Source of the DNA: Kingdonia uniflora
Taxonomy: Eukaryota; Streptophyta; Magnoliopsida; Ranunculales; Circaeasteraceae
Assembly (NCBI GenBank): GCA_014058105.1
Contig: JACGCM010002460.1
Span: 248,001-312,000 of the forward strand
Direction: 5' to 3'
DNA length: 64,000 nt
This document shows positions 1 through 13,439 of the stretch, in pieces. How positions within the stretch are numbered: the first letter of the stretch is position 1; each line of letters opens with the position of its first letter. The translations under genes were made by a program, and so were the position numbers. The notes under the pieces were generated by a model. It saw only the letters and a list, made by a program, of their open reading frames with translations, was not told the DNA's origin and made no database searches.

Positions 1-250
1 GATTTGGTATTTATCTCAAATCTTACCCTTTCTTTGCAAAGTTTCTTATCTTTTATATCGATAATCTCTGATTATATCCCTCATGGAATATTGAAACATA
101 TCAAAACAGGGATAAATATATTAGGTTTTCAGATATTTGAACCTTGCTTGTTTACCTCCTTAAAGAGGATGTACTGTCTACGTTTGTGTTTTGAGTACTT
201 CAAATGCTGCTTTGTAACTGAATCCATTTGAAAATTCCTGTATTGTAAAG

Positions 251-2156
251 TTCGGAACTGGGCTAAGTATCATGATCTCAAAAAGGAATCCGTCCCTGTT
301 TACCACCTTTGCACTTCTCTCATGCGGCTATGTTCTCAGCTCATACCAAGAGGTTTAGTCACTTACACGTCTCTTTGATATATGTGTGTCATCTCTCTCT
401 GATTAAACCTGAACGATTATGTTATGTTATGCTTTGATCAGGTAAAGTCGGTCGTTTTACATACATTAAATCGGGAAAGATTCACTGTGGCAGTTGAAAC
501 CTTTCTTAAGACAGGTTAGATCAACTCTTTAACTTGAAAGCTTGCATGAAAGCGTGGACCGAAATATTTCACTATTCACTCTACTGTCATTATTTGTACT
601 TATTGCGAATCTGCAATATGTCGTTGAATCTATATTCTTATATTCAACGATATATAGTATTTATAAAAAAAATTCAGATACATAAGCAATTAGAAAATCA
701 AACGAGAAATAACCGAATTGGACTGAAACTCCAGGCTGAAAAATGCAATTATATATCCATATACATGTGAAAGTACATAGAGATCGAAAATATTTGGCTT
801 AACTATTCTATCAACTGATCAACATGGTCTAAAATATACCGTCAGATATGTCAGTCTTCTCAAGGATTGAAATATTGGATATGTTGACATTTCTAGATGT
901 GTACAAGTATAACAAACATGTCTTTTCTATTTCGGAACTTCTTAAAATGTGCTTCATTTTATAGGAGATGTTCCTTCGTTACAAGAGGGGAATATGAAAG
1001 AAAACATATTTAACTTTCCATGGTCAAAAGAGGGCCCCGTTGTTCTAGGTACGCGCAGATAATCACTTAATCACGTGCTCCTGTAATTTCAGTAGACACT
1101 ATGTGATTCCAATATACACTGAATCTTGTCACAACTTTTGTGACAGGGCCCAGGTTTAAAGATGCAATTCAGGAACCAGCTTCATTTCTCTCTATAGAAC
1201 CCATGTTTGATGTATGATCGATAACCTTCAATTACGTACCTATTGTTTGCACTACATATGCAAATGTTTTCACGAAATATTGTAGAAAATATGGCTGTTG
1301 GTACATCGACCATATATTGGTAGCAAGTTGCAACTTGTAATGTATTCCTTGCTGAAACATCGTGATAGAGGAAAGAACCATGATGTTTTTAAGGAAAGTA
1401 TATTGCAAATTTCGGCTTAAGATGTATTCTTTCTAATGATTTTTAAACTTCGCTCATACCCTTTGATGAATTGTTGCTTAATTAGTATTCATTAATCTCA
1501 GTTGGCTTAGATTTGCTTTTTGTATGACAGACTGAACGATATATAGTGACATACAATCCTTCCAAGGGTAATGTGTATGCTTTGCTTAAGGACCAGGCGA
1601 AGTCCGACGACATTCTAAAAGCTGCTTTCCATGTGAGTATTTTGTTTCTCTAACTTGGATGCAATGACTGCGAATCTTAACTAAAACTTCTGATGTTATA
1701 GGCTCATGTGCTTCTGTATTTCATCCGTTCATCAAGTGGGAATCTGTCTTCTTTGAGCAATCACGGGAGATCTGAGAGTTCAGAATCCTTATCATCAGCC
1801 CATAATCCTTTGCCTTCAACGGCGGATATTGAGGCCCATATTGCTGACTCGTGTAAGATTGTTTCAAAATCTTATGACGTCTTCAAAAGGAAAGCTGCAG
1901 AACAGGTGAGCAATCACTTTTCATATTTATCCCGATCTACATGCACCTTCTTATTATTTTACATCGATCCAAGCTTGTTCACGACACTGAGTCAAGCATG
2001 TCATTTACTTGTACGAACTACGAACAAGATTTCAAAATTCTCGCATTAGTCTAAGGGTATCAAACTTATATTTTTTGGGTGGTGCAGGGATGGATGATGT
2101 CAGAGTCACTGCTGAATCCAGGGAGGCCTCGGCTGTCTTCACTGAAGCACCAATGA
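251..2156 (+). CDS. RUS6: Root UVB sensitive protein 6-like (DUF647), 3' part
   Basis: Seven exons can be read: 251-352, 442-514, 965-1048, 1147-1211, 1531-1632, 1702-1905 and 2088-2156. They join in one frame and end in TGA at 2154-2156. The peptide begins near FGTGLSIMISKRNPSLF and ends GWMMSESLLNPGRPRLS, which I recognise as the C-terminal half of the plant DUF647 (RUS) family, closest to RUS6. The family has roles in UV-B response, vitamin B6-linked signalling and early seedling development; the biochemical activity is not settled. The 5' exons lie outside the window, and 1-250 reads as intron. All splice sites used are GT-AG and no stop interrupts the reading, so the gene looks functional as far as it is visible. 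RUS6 rather than another RUS member is a judgement from remembered sequence. Confidence 0.85.
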
Positions 2157-2459
2157 GGAAATATATATATATTCTCATATACCCTACATTTGAAAGTTTT
2201 GCATCCAGAAGCACATATACACGCAGGAACATAACCAATTAAGCATATGATGACGGGAATGTTTTGATTTGTACCTGTTGTTATGATAGCTACTTTGGCC
2301 ATGTAATAGCACCGGTAATCCTTACAGTCACTCCATGCTCTGTGTTAATCGTCTGATATATTTATGCTTAGCCTTGTGGAAGAACAGAAAGGATGTCAAT
2401 GCTCCATTTATTTATGGAAATCGTACTGTTCATATCCGATATTATAGAATTGTCACTCT

Positions 2460-3182
2460 ATGTCCTTCAAGCCTTTTTGGTCTGATCTTCCAGATGATCT
2501 TTTATGGATGGTTTTCAAAAGAATAACTATCATCAGCGAGATTTTAGTGATGTTTGTTCAATGGAAATCAATATTTACACAAACTGTGAAAGAAGTTGAT
2601 GAAAAAGCTCTTTTTTTACATAAATTTCTTGCAAACGATCTTATTTATTGCAAAGCTCTTTTTTATATATATATATTTTTTATTTTACGTTGCAAGGGTT
2701 GATGAAAAAATTTCTGCTTATGATACCCATTGTCCTCAACCTCGCAAAATCCCCGTTGCACATCCTTTTGTGTATTCACATTTCAGAGGGTTTTCATTGG
2801 TTATATAGTGTGGAATTGCTAGGCCATTTAACAACAACGATCATATCGACGAAAGCATGGTTGGAGTCAAAGAACACTGGTTAATTCTTCAATATTGATT
2901 TCGCCTTCAGCATCTAATTTTTCTCGCTACCAGTCCCATTGCATCTTTACGGCCAAGGGACTTCAACTATATAAGCTTATTGTTAAGAACAATATGGAAA
3001 AGTATGGCATGGTAAAGTTCAGGTTAGAGAATGGGAGACCTAAAACTATTTATTACACGGCTTTGAAGAATGGAGGGAACTATGACAACCACACCATCGA
3101 TCGATTTAGTCAAGTTATAATCATCGATCTTTTCTTCGCGCCAATATTTATATATTTTCTTTTTGCGCCAATATTTATTTAA
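2460..3182 (+). pseudogene. Decayed F-box / DUF295-like remnant
   Basis: At 2460 a peptide MSFKPFWSDLPDDLLWMVFKRI looks like the start of a plant F-box (W-x-DLP-x-x-LL). The expected F-box core is shortened and the frame soon loses family character. Around 2705-2870 a weak LMIP...LYSVE pattern, in another frame, recalls DUF295 proteins, and 2895-3120 holds a further open stretch (KYGMVKFRLENGRPKTIYY). Frame changes and AT-rich filler between the pieces argue against a working gene. Only the F-box start is reasonably recognisable; the DUF295 link is a guess. Confidence 0.4.
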
Positions 3183-3754
3183 TTATTTAAAAAAAGGAAA
3201 AATAAAATCATCCATATCGATTCAAAATTACTTTTTCGTTGCCTAAAGATTTCGCGCCATTAGTGGCTAAAGATTTCAAAATTATGAAATCTTCATGGAT
3301 GATGGTTGATGTATAAAGTAAATTGTATAAGATTGTCGTTTTTACAATTGGCTTCTTATCTTCCATTGGACGTATGTATAGTCCATCGATATTTTTCCTC
3401 CCTTGAATTCGACAAACCTTTGAGGTTTATAGTGAAAGTGGTGACAACTTTTAGTCCTAAAAGAGAGAAGAAATCTTTATGCATTTGTTTAGATGATTTT
3501 AAAAGCAAATATTTTATGAGACTCAATTAAGTGAAATATATTATTTGAAAGATTATCTCCAAATTTGACACTTTTTATACTCACTCAAATCTAAGATCTT
3601 CTTTCTATTTATAACATGCAAATATATATATTTACTCACTTATTTCACCTAAAATATCTCAATTCAAAACTTTTGAGCCTTCCTCTTCTACTACAACACA
3701 ACCTCTCCATCTATTTGCATCTGTAGATATTTTCTTAAGGTTTGAAGAAAGACA

Positions 3755-6700
3755 ATGACCATGAAGCTCACTTCATCCATCGCTTTACGACCGGTTTCTT
3801 CCTTCTTCATCATGGTACATCTCTATCTCGATACTGTCACTCTAGAACAAAACTGCCCAAGTCCTAAAACTGGACGTGGGAATTTTTTTTTAAAAGGAAA
3901 ATGCTACAAGCTATTGCCAACTACAACAAAATGTGGGAAGTGTATTTGAATGTTTCTATGTCAATAGGCACGCCTTTGAATGTATTTGAATGTTAATTTA
4001 GCATAGAGCGACCTTTAAAAGGTAAAAATGGGATTTCTTTCTTTCTTCCAACTGTTATAAATAATATTACTGTGAAACACCAATGGAGATTCGCGCTTAT
4101 AGTTTAAGTTAATTATATGTTACAAAATCTGAATTGCAGGCATTGGTTATGACATTAATTTTCACTTCAGTGATTTTCATTTGGCATGTGACCAAACAAG
4201 TCGAACATACTGCAAACTTCTCTGTACACTATGCCCACACTCAGTCGCTACATGATATTGAGACTGCTGCTAGATTTCTACTCCCTGTCGGTCCATCGGC
4301 TTTAAAACTAGCTAAGGTTTTGAACTCTTCCCTCAATGGAACCCAACTCTCGTTGTTAACCGTCATGAACAGCGTAATAATTATCTTTTACTCCATCATT
4401 ACTAATATCTATTTTCCGATATATTTTTTTCTTCTTTGAGTTCAACTTGGATTGATGATTCTTTCAGGTGGCTTATAATATGTTTCTAGTATTATCAACG
4501 TTACAACTTTCGCAGATATCTTATATCGGGTCGAATGGGTCACTCTTCTCTTACTATACTGAAGGAAACCAAATTGTCTCAGTGTACTCGGACAACTTTT
4601 ATTTCAAAACTGCCCCGAATGCCTCTTCCCCCGTAAAGACTTACCACACTCAATCAGTTGACAGTAACACCGGAATGAGATATGGGGATGTGGGAGTTTT
4701 CGATCCAGCATTCTCCATTGATTCGTTTTGGTTTCAAAAAGCACTTAATAGAACAAATGGGTTCGCTTCTTTAGAGACGGGATTGGAAAAAGCTCGAGCA
4801 CATGTTTTCCTTTACACTATTCCTATAAATGGAAAAGGGGTGTTGTCTCTCGGGTTTCCAGTGAAATCTTTCACAAATGCTATCTCAAGGATTCAACTTC
4901 ACCAAGGGGACTTATATTTGGCTACAAAAGATGGGATAGTACTAACACAGACAGGGCCACTCATGATATTGGTCAGTAATAATATTGTTGCAATCCATGA
5001 TCAAGCAAGTCACTCTGTCAATATATCATGTGAGCCCAACGAAGGCCTTTTAAGAAATTCGAAAGCGCGCTTTGGAAAAGCAAACTACAGAATATATTGT
5101 GCACCTTTGGAGATAGCCGGAGTTCAATCGGTAATTCTCACATTAATATCTTATCATTTTCAAGTTGTAATTTCGCTTATTTTTCTGATATTGGACTAAA
5201 CATCCTTTTGTTTTGTAGGTATCTGTATTGGTTACTCCTCACAAGGTATTGGTTAATGTTGTTCACAGCAAGAACACCGTTAGACTCGTGCTTCTGTCAC
5301 TAATGCTTGTTGGATTGGTGGTTATCTCTATCTCCTACTTTTTATATTTGATTGTGGAAGCTGCTAGGAGGGAGATGTTCCTGCGTGCTAATCATATAAA
5401 GCAAATGGAGGCAACACAACAAGCGGAAAAGAAGAGTATGAACAAGAGTCTTGCATTCGCCAGTGCAAGTCATGACGTCCGATCTTTTCTTGCAGGTCTT
5501 GATGGTCTTGTACAGCTTTGTAGAGAAATAGTTTCTCCTAATTCTCAAATAGATTCGTACTTGAAACAAATGAAAGATGTTGCTTCCGACCTTGTAGGTG
5601 AGCTCCTAAATCTTCCCGTGGAAGTATCAACTGTCATTACTATTTTAAATGTTGCGCTGATTTTTTTTTAATGTATTTTTATTGGTGGGGTATAACTTTT
5701 TTCAGGAATACTTAACTCTGTTCTTGACACAAGCAAGATTGAAGCGGGAAAAATGCAACTTGTAGAGGAAGAATTCGACTTGACAAAAGTTCTTGAGGAC
5801 ATGGTTAATATGTACTACCTAATTGGCAGGAGTAAAGGTATAGAAGTGATGTTGGATCCTTGTGATAGCTCGATTGTCAAATATTCCCTTGTCAAAGGTG
5901 ATTGTGGGAAACTTAAACAGATCTTAACAAATTTACTCCACAATGCTATAAAGTTTACAAGTGAAGGGCATATCTCCATTCGGGCTTGGGCAAAGAAATA
6001 CAAGTACAATTCAGAAAACTTGATTCTTTCTTCTGGCAATGACGGTGGTTGCAAGTGTTTATCATGGTTTGTTTACAAGAATAGTGAGACTTATAATGAT
6101 CTGAGTGCACTTCATGCAGTTCAGCAACGTCAAAATTGCGTGGAGTTCATAGTTGAAGTGGATGATACTGGGAAGGGAATACCTAAAGACAACAAAAAGT
6201 CTGTGTTTGAAAATTTTGTTCAAGTTAAAGAAACAGCTCTTCATCATGGAGGGACTGGTCTAGGACTTGGAATTGTTCAATCTCTGGTACGTAATCACGA
6301 TTTCTTACATATACTGAAATTGTTTTAATCTCGAAATAACATAGTCTGATATGAAGTTTGACTATATTATGTTCCAGGTGCGTCTAATGGGGGGCGAAAT
6401 CAATGTCATGGATAAGGAACTCGGTGAAAAGGGAGCTTGCTTTAGATTCAACATATTTCTCTCTGCATGTAATGATGTGACATCTACTCCTAATAGTAAG
6501 GCAGAAGGCGAAGATGTGAAACTAATGGGTGATCCAGTTCCGAACGAGTTAAACCAGCATAATCAATCCCCTTTTAGGAGGCTCCAAGGTTCGCATGCAG
6601 TACTCTTTATTCAAGGAGATGAAAGAAGAAGAATCATACAGAAGTTCATGAAAAGTAAAGGTATAAAGTTTCCAAGTATAAGCTCTTTGGAACAATTATC

Positions 6701-7892
6701 TCTTTCTCTCGAGAATATAAAACATGGATTAGACCTCACCTATCATAGCTCTTCGGGGAAATCTGAGTTTAGTTTGAAAGGCGACTCAATGAGTTCTAAA
6801 GACTTTGATCACATATTGCCTCTTCAAAAAAGAACGAGTCAAAAACGTGCATCACGATTCACACTTATTGTCATTGATGTTGATGAGTTTAGTGACAATC
6901 AACTTTCAGAGGTATGCTTATCTCTTGCTAACTTTCGAAGAGAGCTTGACGAGTCCCAATGTAGGATTATCTTGTTATATACTCCTAATCCAGAATCTGA
7001 GTCGAGAAGGCGTGAGAAGAAAATGTTAGTTCATTGCGATCACCTTTTAATCAAACCATTTCACGGGTCTTGCTTATATCAAGTATTAAGGGTTTTACCT
7101 GAATTTGGTGGGGCAACTACGATCCGATGCTCTGTGCCGAAAACTAATGAGAAAAATGCAGGACAAAGCAGCAGTTCAGGAATTTGCGACAAGCCAAGTA
7201 AAAAGTCCAAACCAGGAGACTCTGAAATGTCTCGCAATAAGCTCTTGAATGGAAGGAAAGTTTTGGTTGTTGAAGATACCCAAATCTTACGTATCTTAGC
7301 CACTAAACTTCTTAAGGATAGAGGTGCAATAGTGGATTCTTGCGAGAACGGAGAAGCAGCTGTCAAACAAGTTTCCAAGGCTTTAGGAGAGTGTTCCCAA
7401 AGTGAACAAGGAACTTGCAAAACTCTTCCCTACGATATGATCTTCATGGATTGCCAGGTAAGAATTCACTTCTCAATTTTCCTTTTTATAGAATTATAGT
7501 CGATATATCTAACGTTCTGTCAGCCTAGATTACAATATATACATCTGAAGATATAGTTTTTTCTTATGTTCATGGTCTATTTGCAATGCTGATAGCTGTG
7601 CTATTGATGGTACAATGTATTCTCTTAATGAATATATTTTTTTGACTTACTATTTATTGATCGCTAGATGCCGATAATGGACGGATTTGAAGCGACTAGA
7701 AAAATACGAGAGGAGGAGAAGCGTTATGGTGTTCACATTCCGGTTATAGCACTTACAGCTGATGAGAAGTCTGATGAAGCAACCAAGTTGACTATGGAGG
7801 CCGGGATGGATTTCTTCATAACAAAACCATTGAACAATGATATGATCTTAGAAGCTATTCGTCTGATCGATAGTTACCAAATGGGTCGATAA
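3755..7892 (+). CDS. CKI1: Hybrid histidine kinase CKI1-like
   Basis: Seven exons (3755-3814, 4140-4373, 4468-5130, 5219-5597, 5706-6286, 6378-7457, 7668-7892) give an uninterrupted protein of about 1,073 residues; Arabidopsis CKI1 has 1,122. An N-terminal membrane segment (about residues 21-36) and a second (about 345-365) bracket an extracellular region of roughly 300 residues. The HisKA phosphoacceptor is in SASHDVRS at about His404, and the region after it matches CKI1. The ATPase boxes are intact: N box NLLHNAIKF, G1 DTGKGIP, F FENFVQV, G2 GTGLGLGI. The C-terminal receiver has VVEDTQILR, the phosphate-accepting Asp in MIFMDCQMPIMDG (about residue 997, at the last exon junction) and the KPLN lysine. 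CKI1 signals through phosphotransfer proteins without cytokinin and is needed for female gametophyte and vascular development. All introns are GT-AG. A second Met six bases downstream is an alternative start. Confidence 0.93.
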
Positions 7893-8939
7893 TTCGGTAT
7901 GTTTATGCTTGGTCTAAGAGTGACAATATGAAACTAGAACAAAGTGACTTTTGTTTTTATCATTGATAGTCCGTTTTTGATCTTGAATTCAATGAGAAAA
8001 TTAATGTGTCCCATCATCTTTATGCCCATATATTTGAAAAGCGTCAATTTAATTTGGATTTGGTATTGAAGATTTATTCATGATTTTCGGGATACTTCTG
8101 GTAACTATAATCATCTCACTCCCAGTTTCTTTAACATATGTTAGTTCTTTAACTAAGGGTTTTCAATTTTTTCAAGCAATTATTTGATGGGGTAAACCTG
8201 ATGGTTGCGAGTCATATTGTAGCTCTCTGGAGTCAGAAATAGAATTGAACTTTCACCCTTGATTTTCTTTTGGAATATGCTGATAACACACAGGGAAAAT
8301 ATAGAGAAAAAAAGTAATATATAAAACCGTCTCCTCAAGCAAATCAGAATGGCACATATAATCTAAGTTTCTAAATGACTCCTAGTTGATAGTCATAAGA
8401 TGTGAGGAGGGAAAGAAAAATATAATGATGTCATATTAGGTAGTTCGAGGACCATAATATTAATAATTAGATAGAGGCTCAACTTGATAGGATTGAAACC
8501 TTTTAGGATGACCATCTGATTCTAATTGTCAGCAATTGACAAATTTAGAGGAATCTATATGATCATTAATATTTCTGGTGTAGAAAGCGAGCTACAGTTG
8601 AAAGACAAGATATAAGATCATAGAATGTATTTCAGAAAGTCGTCCTTTCGATATTATTTTGGAAGGAACCTACAAAAATATAATATGACCTGACTTACAA
8701 ATATTTTACTAGATACATCAATCAGAGCCATTGTTGAATTTATGATCAAGTATCATCAAATTTACTTCAGAAAGTCGTCCTATTAATAAAGAATCTGCAA
8801 AATTATGAAAAGAAGTACTAGATTTTCATATTCATATTTTGTCTTTGATTGCCATTGCTAAAACTGATAACAATAGTGAGTGCTTCATGATGTGTATTAA
8901 GGGGATGACTTCTGTTGTAGTCGACGTCTTTCTTTCCAT
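7893..8939. other. Intergenic, no gene seen
   Basis: AT-rich DNA between the CKI1-like gene and the receptor-kinase remnants. A short motif, 'agaaagtcgtcct', occurs near 8633 and 8768, and related 'aaagtcat' motifs recur near 10350 and 10470. This suggests that spacer DNA of the receptor-kinase family was duplicated along with it. I see no coding potential. Confidence 0.4.
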
Positions 8940-9865
8940 TTTTGTCTGCTTTAGTGTGGGTGTAAGGAATTCCATTACTCAAGGACTGGGAGACCTTAGT
9001 TTCTGCCAATGTCTGGAACTACCAAGAGTCATTACTTGGGTTTATGGTTCAAAGATGTCAGTTCTAATGGAACTGGTAAACAGCGTGTACTCTGGATGAG
9101 CTTCGACTATCCCACTAACGTGCTTCTGCCCGAAATGAACCTAGGGATGAACTTAAGTACTGATTCTTTGAATGAACTTGTTGTTTGCAACTCAATGCAG
9201 GGATAATAAGGTGGTGGATCTGGTTCATATGTATCATGTCTAAAACTTTATTAGTTTTTAATACTAAATTATGTGTTTTTTCCTCCTAATGACTGAATAC
9301 AGTGGTTATATATATGTCACCTGAATACGCCGTGGAGGGAATCAGTTCTGTGAAGTCGGATGTGTTTAGTTATGGAGTGTTGTTGCTAGAGATTGTAAGC
9401 GTCAGAAAAAACAGCGGCTTCACTTATCTAGACCGCCATTTGAACCTCATTGGACATGTAATTTTTCAAATACAAAACCCAATCTCTTATTTAAAGCATT
9501 TCATCTTTTTTTAATTTTCAAATTCATTGGCCGTAAGAGAAACTGGAACTTTTCAGGCATGGGAGACGTGGCAAGGAGGTGATGTCATAGAACTAATGGA
9601 TCCAATACTAGGTATTTCGTGTCCTGAAGAAGACGTGCCCAGATGTATACATGTAGGTCATTTTTGCATGCAAGAAAGTGCAATGGATAGGCCAACCATG
9701 TCAGAGGTTGTTTCTATGCTTTCTCATGAAACTATGCAATTATGGGCACCTAAACAACCAGCATTTAATTTGTTGAGAGGCAAAGGACAAGCAGATTTAT
9801 CCAATGACAAGGCAGAAAATTGCACAAGAAATGAGTTAACCATTTCAGCAATGGAAGGGCGATAG
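8940..9865 (+). pseudogene. G-type lectin S-receptor-like kinase, internally deleted
   Basis: The stretch 9009-9206 encodes a bulb-lectin segment (VLWMSFDYPTNVLLPEMNLG, compare the family's [20 protein letters not shown]). It is followed directly by two kinase exons: about 9301-9457 ([22 protein letters not shown], the subdomain VIII-IX region) and 9557-9865 (WETWQGGDVIELMDP to TAG), with AG/GT borders. The rest of the lectin, the S-locus glycoprotein and PAN domains, the membrane helix and the N-lobe with the catalytic HRD and DFG motifs are missing from this stretch. The last two exons are still open. The family senses bacterial and self-derived ligands at the plasma membrane, but this copy cannot encode a complete receptor. 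Confidence 0.8.
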
Positions 9866-10839
9866 TTGGTATGGCTCCCCAGGACAACCTTTTGACTCTC
9901 TCTATTGTATGCATGAACTATGGTCTATGGATGGAATATCTTAAGCAACATTAATTTTTTCACTATTTGTGGAGCAAGGCATATCCTTCTCTAGTCCATT
10001 TTGAGCTGAAATTCTTGCCATTGTTCATTAATATATCACTGCCCGACTCTTTGGCTATTTATAAAAAAAAAACCCTCAATTTTACTTTCTTTCATATGTT
10101 TCACATATAGAAGTTGTAGTTAGCTTTAAATAGGAGAACGTCTTAAGTACTCTACTGTTTGTACAAATCTCATTCTCTTTACAGGTGATAAGGAAGAGAC
10201 ATCATTGTCAGTGTGGACTATGAAACCCGGAAATAGCGATAAATTCAGTAAAACTGGAATGGCAAATAAACTTTACTCCTTTTTTAGGATTAAGTCATGC
10301 TATAACTGTCAGGACAGGAATATATAAAACTGTTCAGTAGACATTGGAAAGTCATTGCTAATAGACTTATGAAATCTGCAAGCGAATCCAAGAATAAGTA
10401 AACTTGGAGGATAAGTTTAATTAGGACCAAGTCATACCTATCAGGATATATAACTACTTGATCCACATCAAAAAGTCATCCTTAATAAGCCTTCAAAACT
10501 GGTAATGCCCCTTTGCAATTGCTAGTTAAGTGGAATGTCCTCTATTGACGGTTTACTGCCATCATGTTCAATTACACATCGGTGAAAATAAGTTTGGGTC
10601 CAGACTAAGTTGCTAGAAGAACTAGCAGACTGAATCAATTCTGACGAGTATCATTGATATTCTTTACTTGTCATTCTTATCTAAGGTCAGGAGCTCAAAG
10701 ATTAAAGTTCAGTAAAGCACAACTACTACTAAAAATTGGAAGAAACCTGTACTCAAGACACATAACTCTATAAATCTGTAAGTAAAATTAAATGGCGGTT
10801 ATCAAAGAAACCACACTCCTGTCGTCCATCCATGGCTGA

Positions 10840-11045
10840 AATAGTCAAACCATTTTAGAGAAGAATTCTCTTACTGGCTTATGGGAAAAATCCAGAACAA
10901 GGGAGAGAAGAACACAAGAATGATATTACACTAATTTCCATGAACCCTGTGAGACTAATATGTTACCGCGCTCAAGGAGAAGAGAAAATGTTAATATATG
11001 AGTACATGCCGTACAAGAGCTTGGGTATCTTCTATTTAATTCGTA
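10840..11045 (+). pseudogene. Receptor-like kinase N-lobe fragment
   Basis: A second kinase scrap, downstream of the C-terminal kinase exons and therefore not their missing part in order. It reads EEKMLIYEYMPYKSLG at about 10980-11025, the conserved subdomain V region of S-domain receptor kinases. It is preceded by weaker similarity to GREEHKND (family: EEFKNEV) across in-frame stops near 10855. It is probably the relic of another tandem family member. Confidence 0.65.
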
Positions 11046-12190
11046 ATACTATTAATACTCTAGAATGAGGATTCCTAGAAATTTTGAAAGGCAGTAACTT
11101 TTTATAGGACAGCAAGATGAACCGAAAAATCTGTTTTGGCATAGCTAGATTTTTTGGAAAAAACGATGATGAAGCAAAATACAAATAGGATTGCTGGGAC
11201 ATAATAAGCAGAAAACAGCTTTATCTTATAACTATATAAATAAATACACCAATACAAAGTGCTGCAAAATGCCATTTGAGTTGCTGGGACATAATAAAAA
11301 CCTCTTTCCTCATATGTTTATGCCCTAATATTTATGTACATGTATGCATCTCATCATTTCACCTACTCTTTGATTATTTCTATTGGGATTTGTGTTTCCG
11401 TTGATGTGGTACTACGCAACAGTTTTTTACTTCGGGAACTTTTTTATCCAAGGGAGAGGACAGGTCTTGCTACATCTGCAATTGTTGTAAGTGCTCATCC
11501 GTCTGTATTCTTTCTTGTCGTAGATTTGAATAATAACTCGTAAAAGTATGATGTTAACTAATAAGCCCAAAAAAAGAATCTCCGAGGGGGAGTTTGCAAA
11601 CATGTAAATATGGCATTCTTAGTAAGTGTTCCTAAATTATTTCATTGTTGCAAGTGTTCCAAAAAAGGAATCTCCGAGGGGGAGTTTGCAGAAAGTAACT
11701 TCATTTTTATCCCTACAACTAACAAGATTATAGATATCTTTCTTTCAATAACAATTGTATTTTTGGTGCAGGCGTTGATATGTTAAGTTGCAGGCTTTAT
11801 TACAATACTTGCTCTCAGGTTCTAAATGGTGATACAGCAAAATGGAGTTGTAGTCCAGTAAATTATTGTAATGAAGTTTCTATAGCAAATATAAACATAA
11901 GTACCCAAAAATAAACATAAACATTTTTAATATACACAACGGGGAGAGACGTTACAAGATCTAATAGAAAGTACCCAACTGCCCTTATCTTCATATCTGG
12001 AGCGAGCCACACTTTGAAATTTCCAAATACCCATTAAACTGAATTTCTTAATGATGTCATTACTGCCAAATATAATAACAAAGCTTAGTATAATGATTTT
12101 CATAAAAACAATATCAAGTTTAAACTAAAACAAAGCTGAATTTCTTACCTTACAAAACCAGCAGTGAATCTTTGGCGTGTGCAAACGTTT
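11046..12190. other. Intergenic with a short direct repeat
   Basis: No gene recognised. A 23-base direct repeat (core 'tctccgagggggagtttgca') occurs at 11576-11598 and 11668-11690, about 90 bases apart. A run of adenine-rich DNA near 11880-11930 precedes the 3' end of the minus-strand resistance gene. Confidence 0.4.
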
Positions 12191-13074
12191 CTCACTGGAT
12201 CTTCTCTAAATCAATTTGAATGTTTGGGATGTGGGATATGATGCTCCAGTCCTCTCCTACTTCCTTCTTGCAACGTGGTCTCAAGATAGGACATTTATAA
12301 ATCTTCAATTTCTGAAGTGAGGTAAGATGCTGCAATTCATCGGGTATACGTGTTAAGGAATCACAATATCTTATTTTTAAAGTTTTGAGTGCATTGAGTT
12401 GTGATAAGCCCTGTGGAAGTGTTGAATGCGGCGAATACCAAATGGCTAGAGACTTGAGGTTGGAGTGGAGACCATTTTGTATGGGTAATGATATCGAAAG
12501 AGAACCTGCATCCTTCTTTAACTTCAAGTTCTCCAGAAACGGGGGAAGGTAGGAGACTTCCAAATACGGACAACTGTCTATTGTCATTTCCCTTAGTGAA
12601 GAAGATAAGATTTGGCATGGCAATGACTTGAGCATAGGGCAATCATAAATGAACAGTTCTTGAAGAAGAGGCATGACAGTGATATTTACAGTCGTCTTTA
12701 TCACCCACTCCTCCCAATGTTTCATATTCCAAATGGTGAGCTTCTTTAAGTTGGGGAACGCTATTACTGGTGCTGCTGAACTATCACCATTCTTCAAGAC
12801 TCCTAAAACTTCAAGGCCCATTGCTGAAACTGAATATAATTCAAATAGATATAGGTCTTCAAGAAATTCAAGTCTTCCAAGTGCTGGTAATACCTTCAAC
12901 TTTTTGCATGACATGATTCTTAGTTGGCGGAGCATAATTGATCTTCCTTCCCAATTCGGAAACTCCATCCAACTTGGGAACTTGGAACCATTGTAAAACA
13001 CTATTCCCAAATTCTCCAAGTTGGGATGTGGTTCAAGATATTCAAGGACACTCTGAACTGGTTCATCATCATTA

Positions 13075-13225
13075 TTCAATGCCTCGAGTAAATCGAATCT
13101 CGAAGATTTCAAACTCAATGCCTCATCATTATCATCACTCTTCACTGCCTCATCATCATCATTTTTCAGTGCCTCATCGTCATCATCATCATCATTCTTC
13201 ACTGCCTCATCATCATCATTGAATC
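13075..13225 (-). repeat. Trinucleotide-driven Asp/Asn-rich insertion in the LRR domain
   Basis: On the plus strand this stretch is rich in 'tcatcatcat' and 'tcactgcc' repeats. In the resistance protein it is an acidic insertion made of imperfect units of the type DDDEAVKND, placed between LTHLELRF and VLEYLEPHPNLE. Homologues I remember have only a short acidic linker here. The units vary in length in multiples of three, so the frame is kept. Confidence 0.75.
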
Positions 13226-13439
13226 TCAATTCCAGATGAGTTAGGTATTCTTTATCTTTCAATATTGCCTCCTTCACAACACCTTTTATATTTGATATTT
13301 CCAGCGAACCACGGAGGTTGTTGAGATGTTTTAGTTCTCCGATATCAGATCCTTCTTCACTCACAACGAAGTTACTCAACGTTTCAAGATCTCTTAATTT
13401 CCCAATTCCTCGAGGAAAGCATTCAAGGCTCCAACATAT

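Noticed and set aside
1..231. 75-residue frame at the left edge
   Set aside because: It falls in the intron before the first visible RUS6 exon and has no similarity to the family's upstream sequence.
12938..13222. Plus-strand frame of 94 residues very rich in histidine
   Set aside because: It is the exact antisense of the Asp-rich repeat in the resistance gene (GAT/GAC read backwards as ATC/CAT), with no start context, homology or splice signals of its own.
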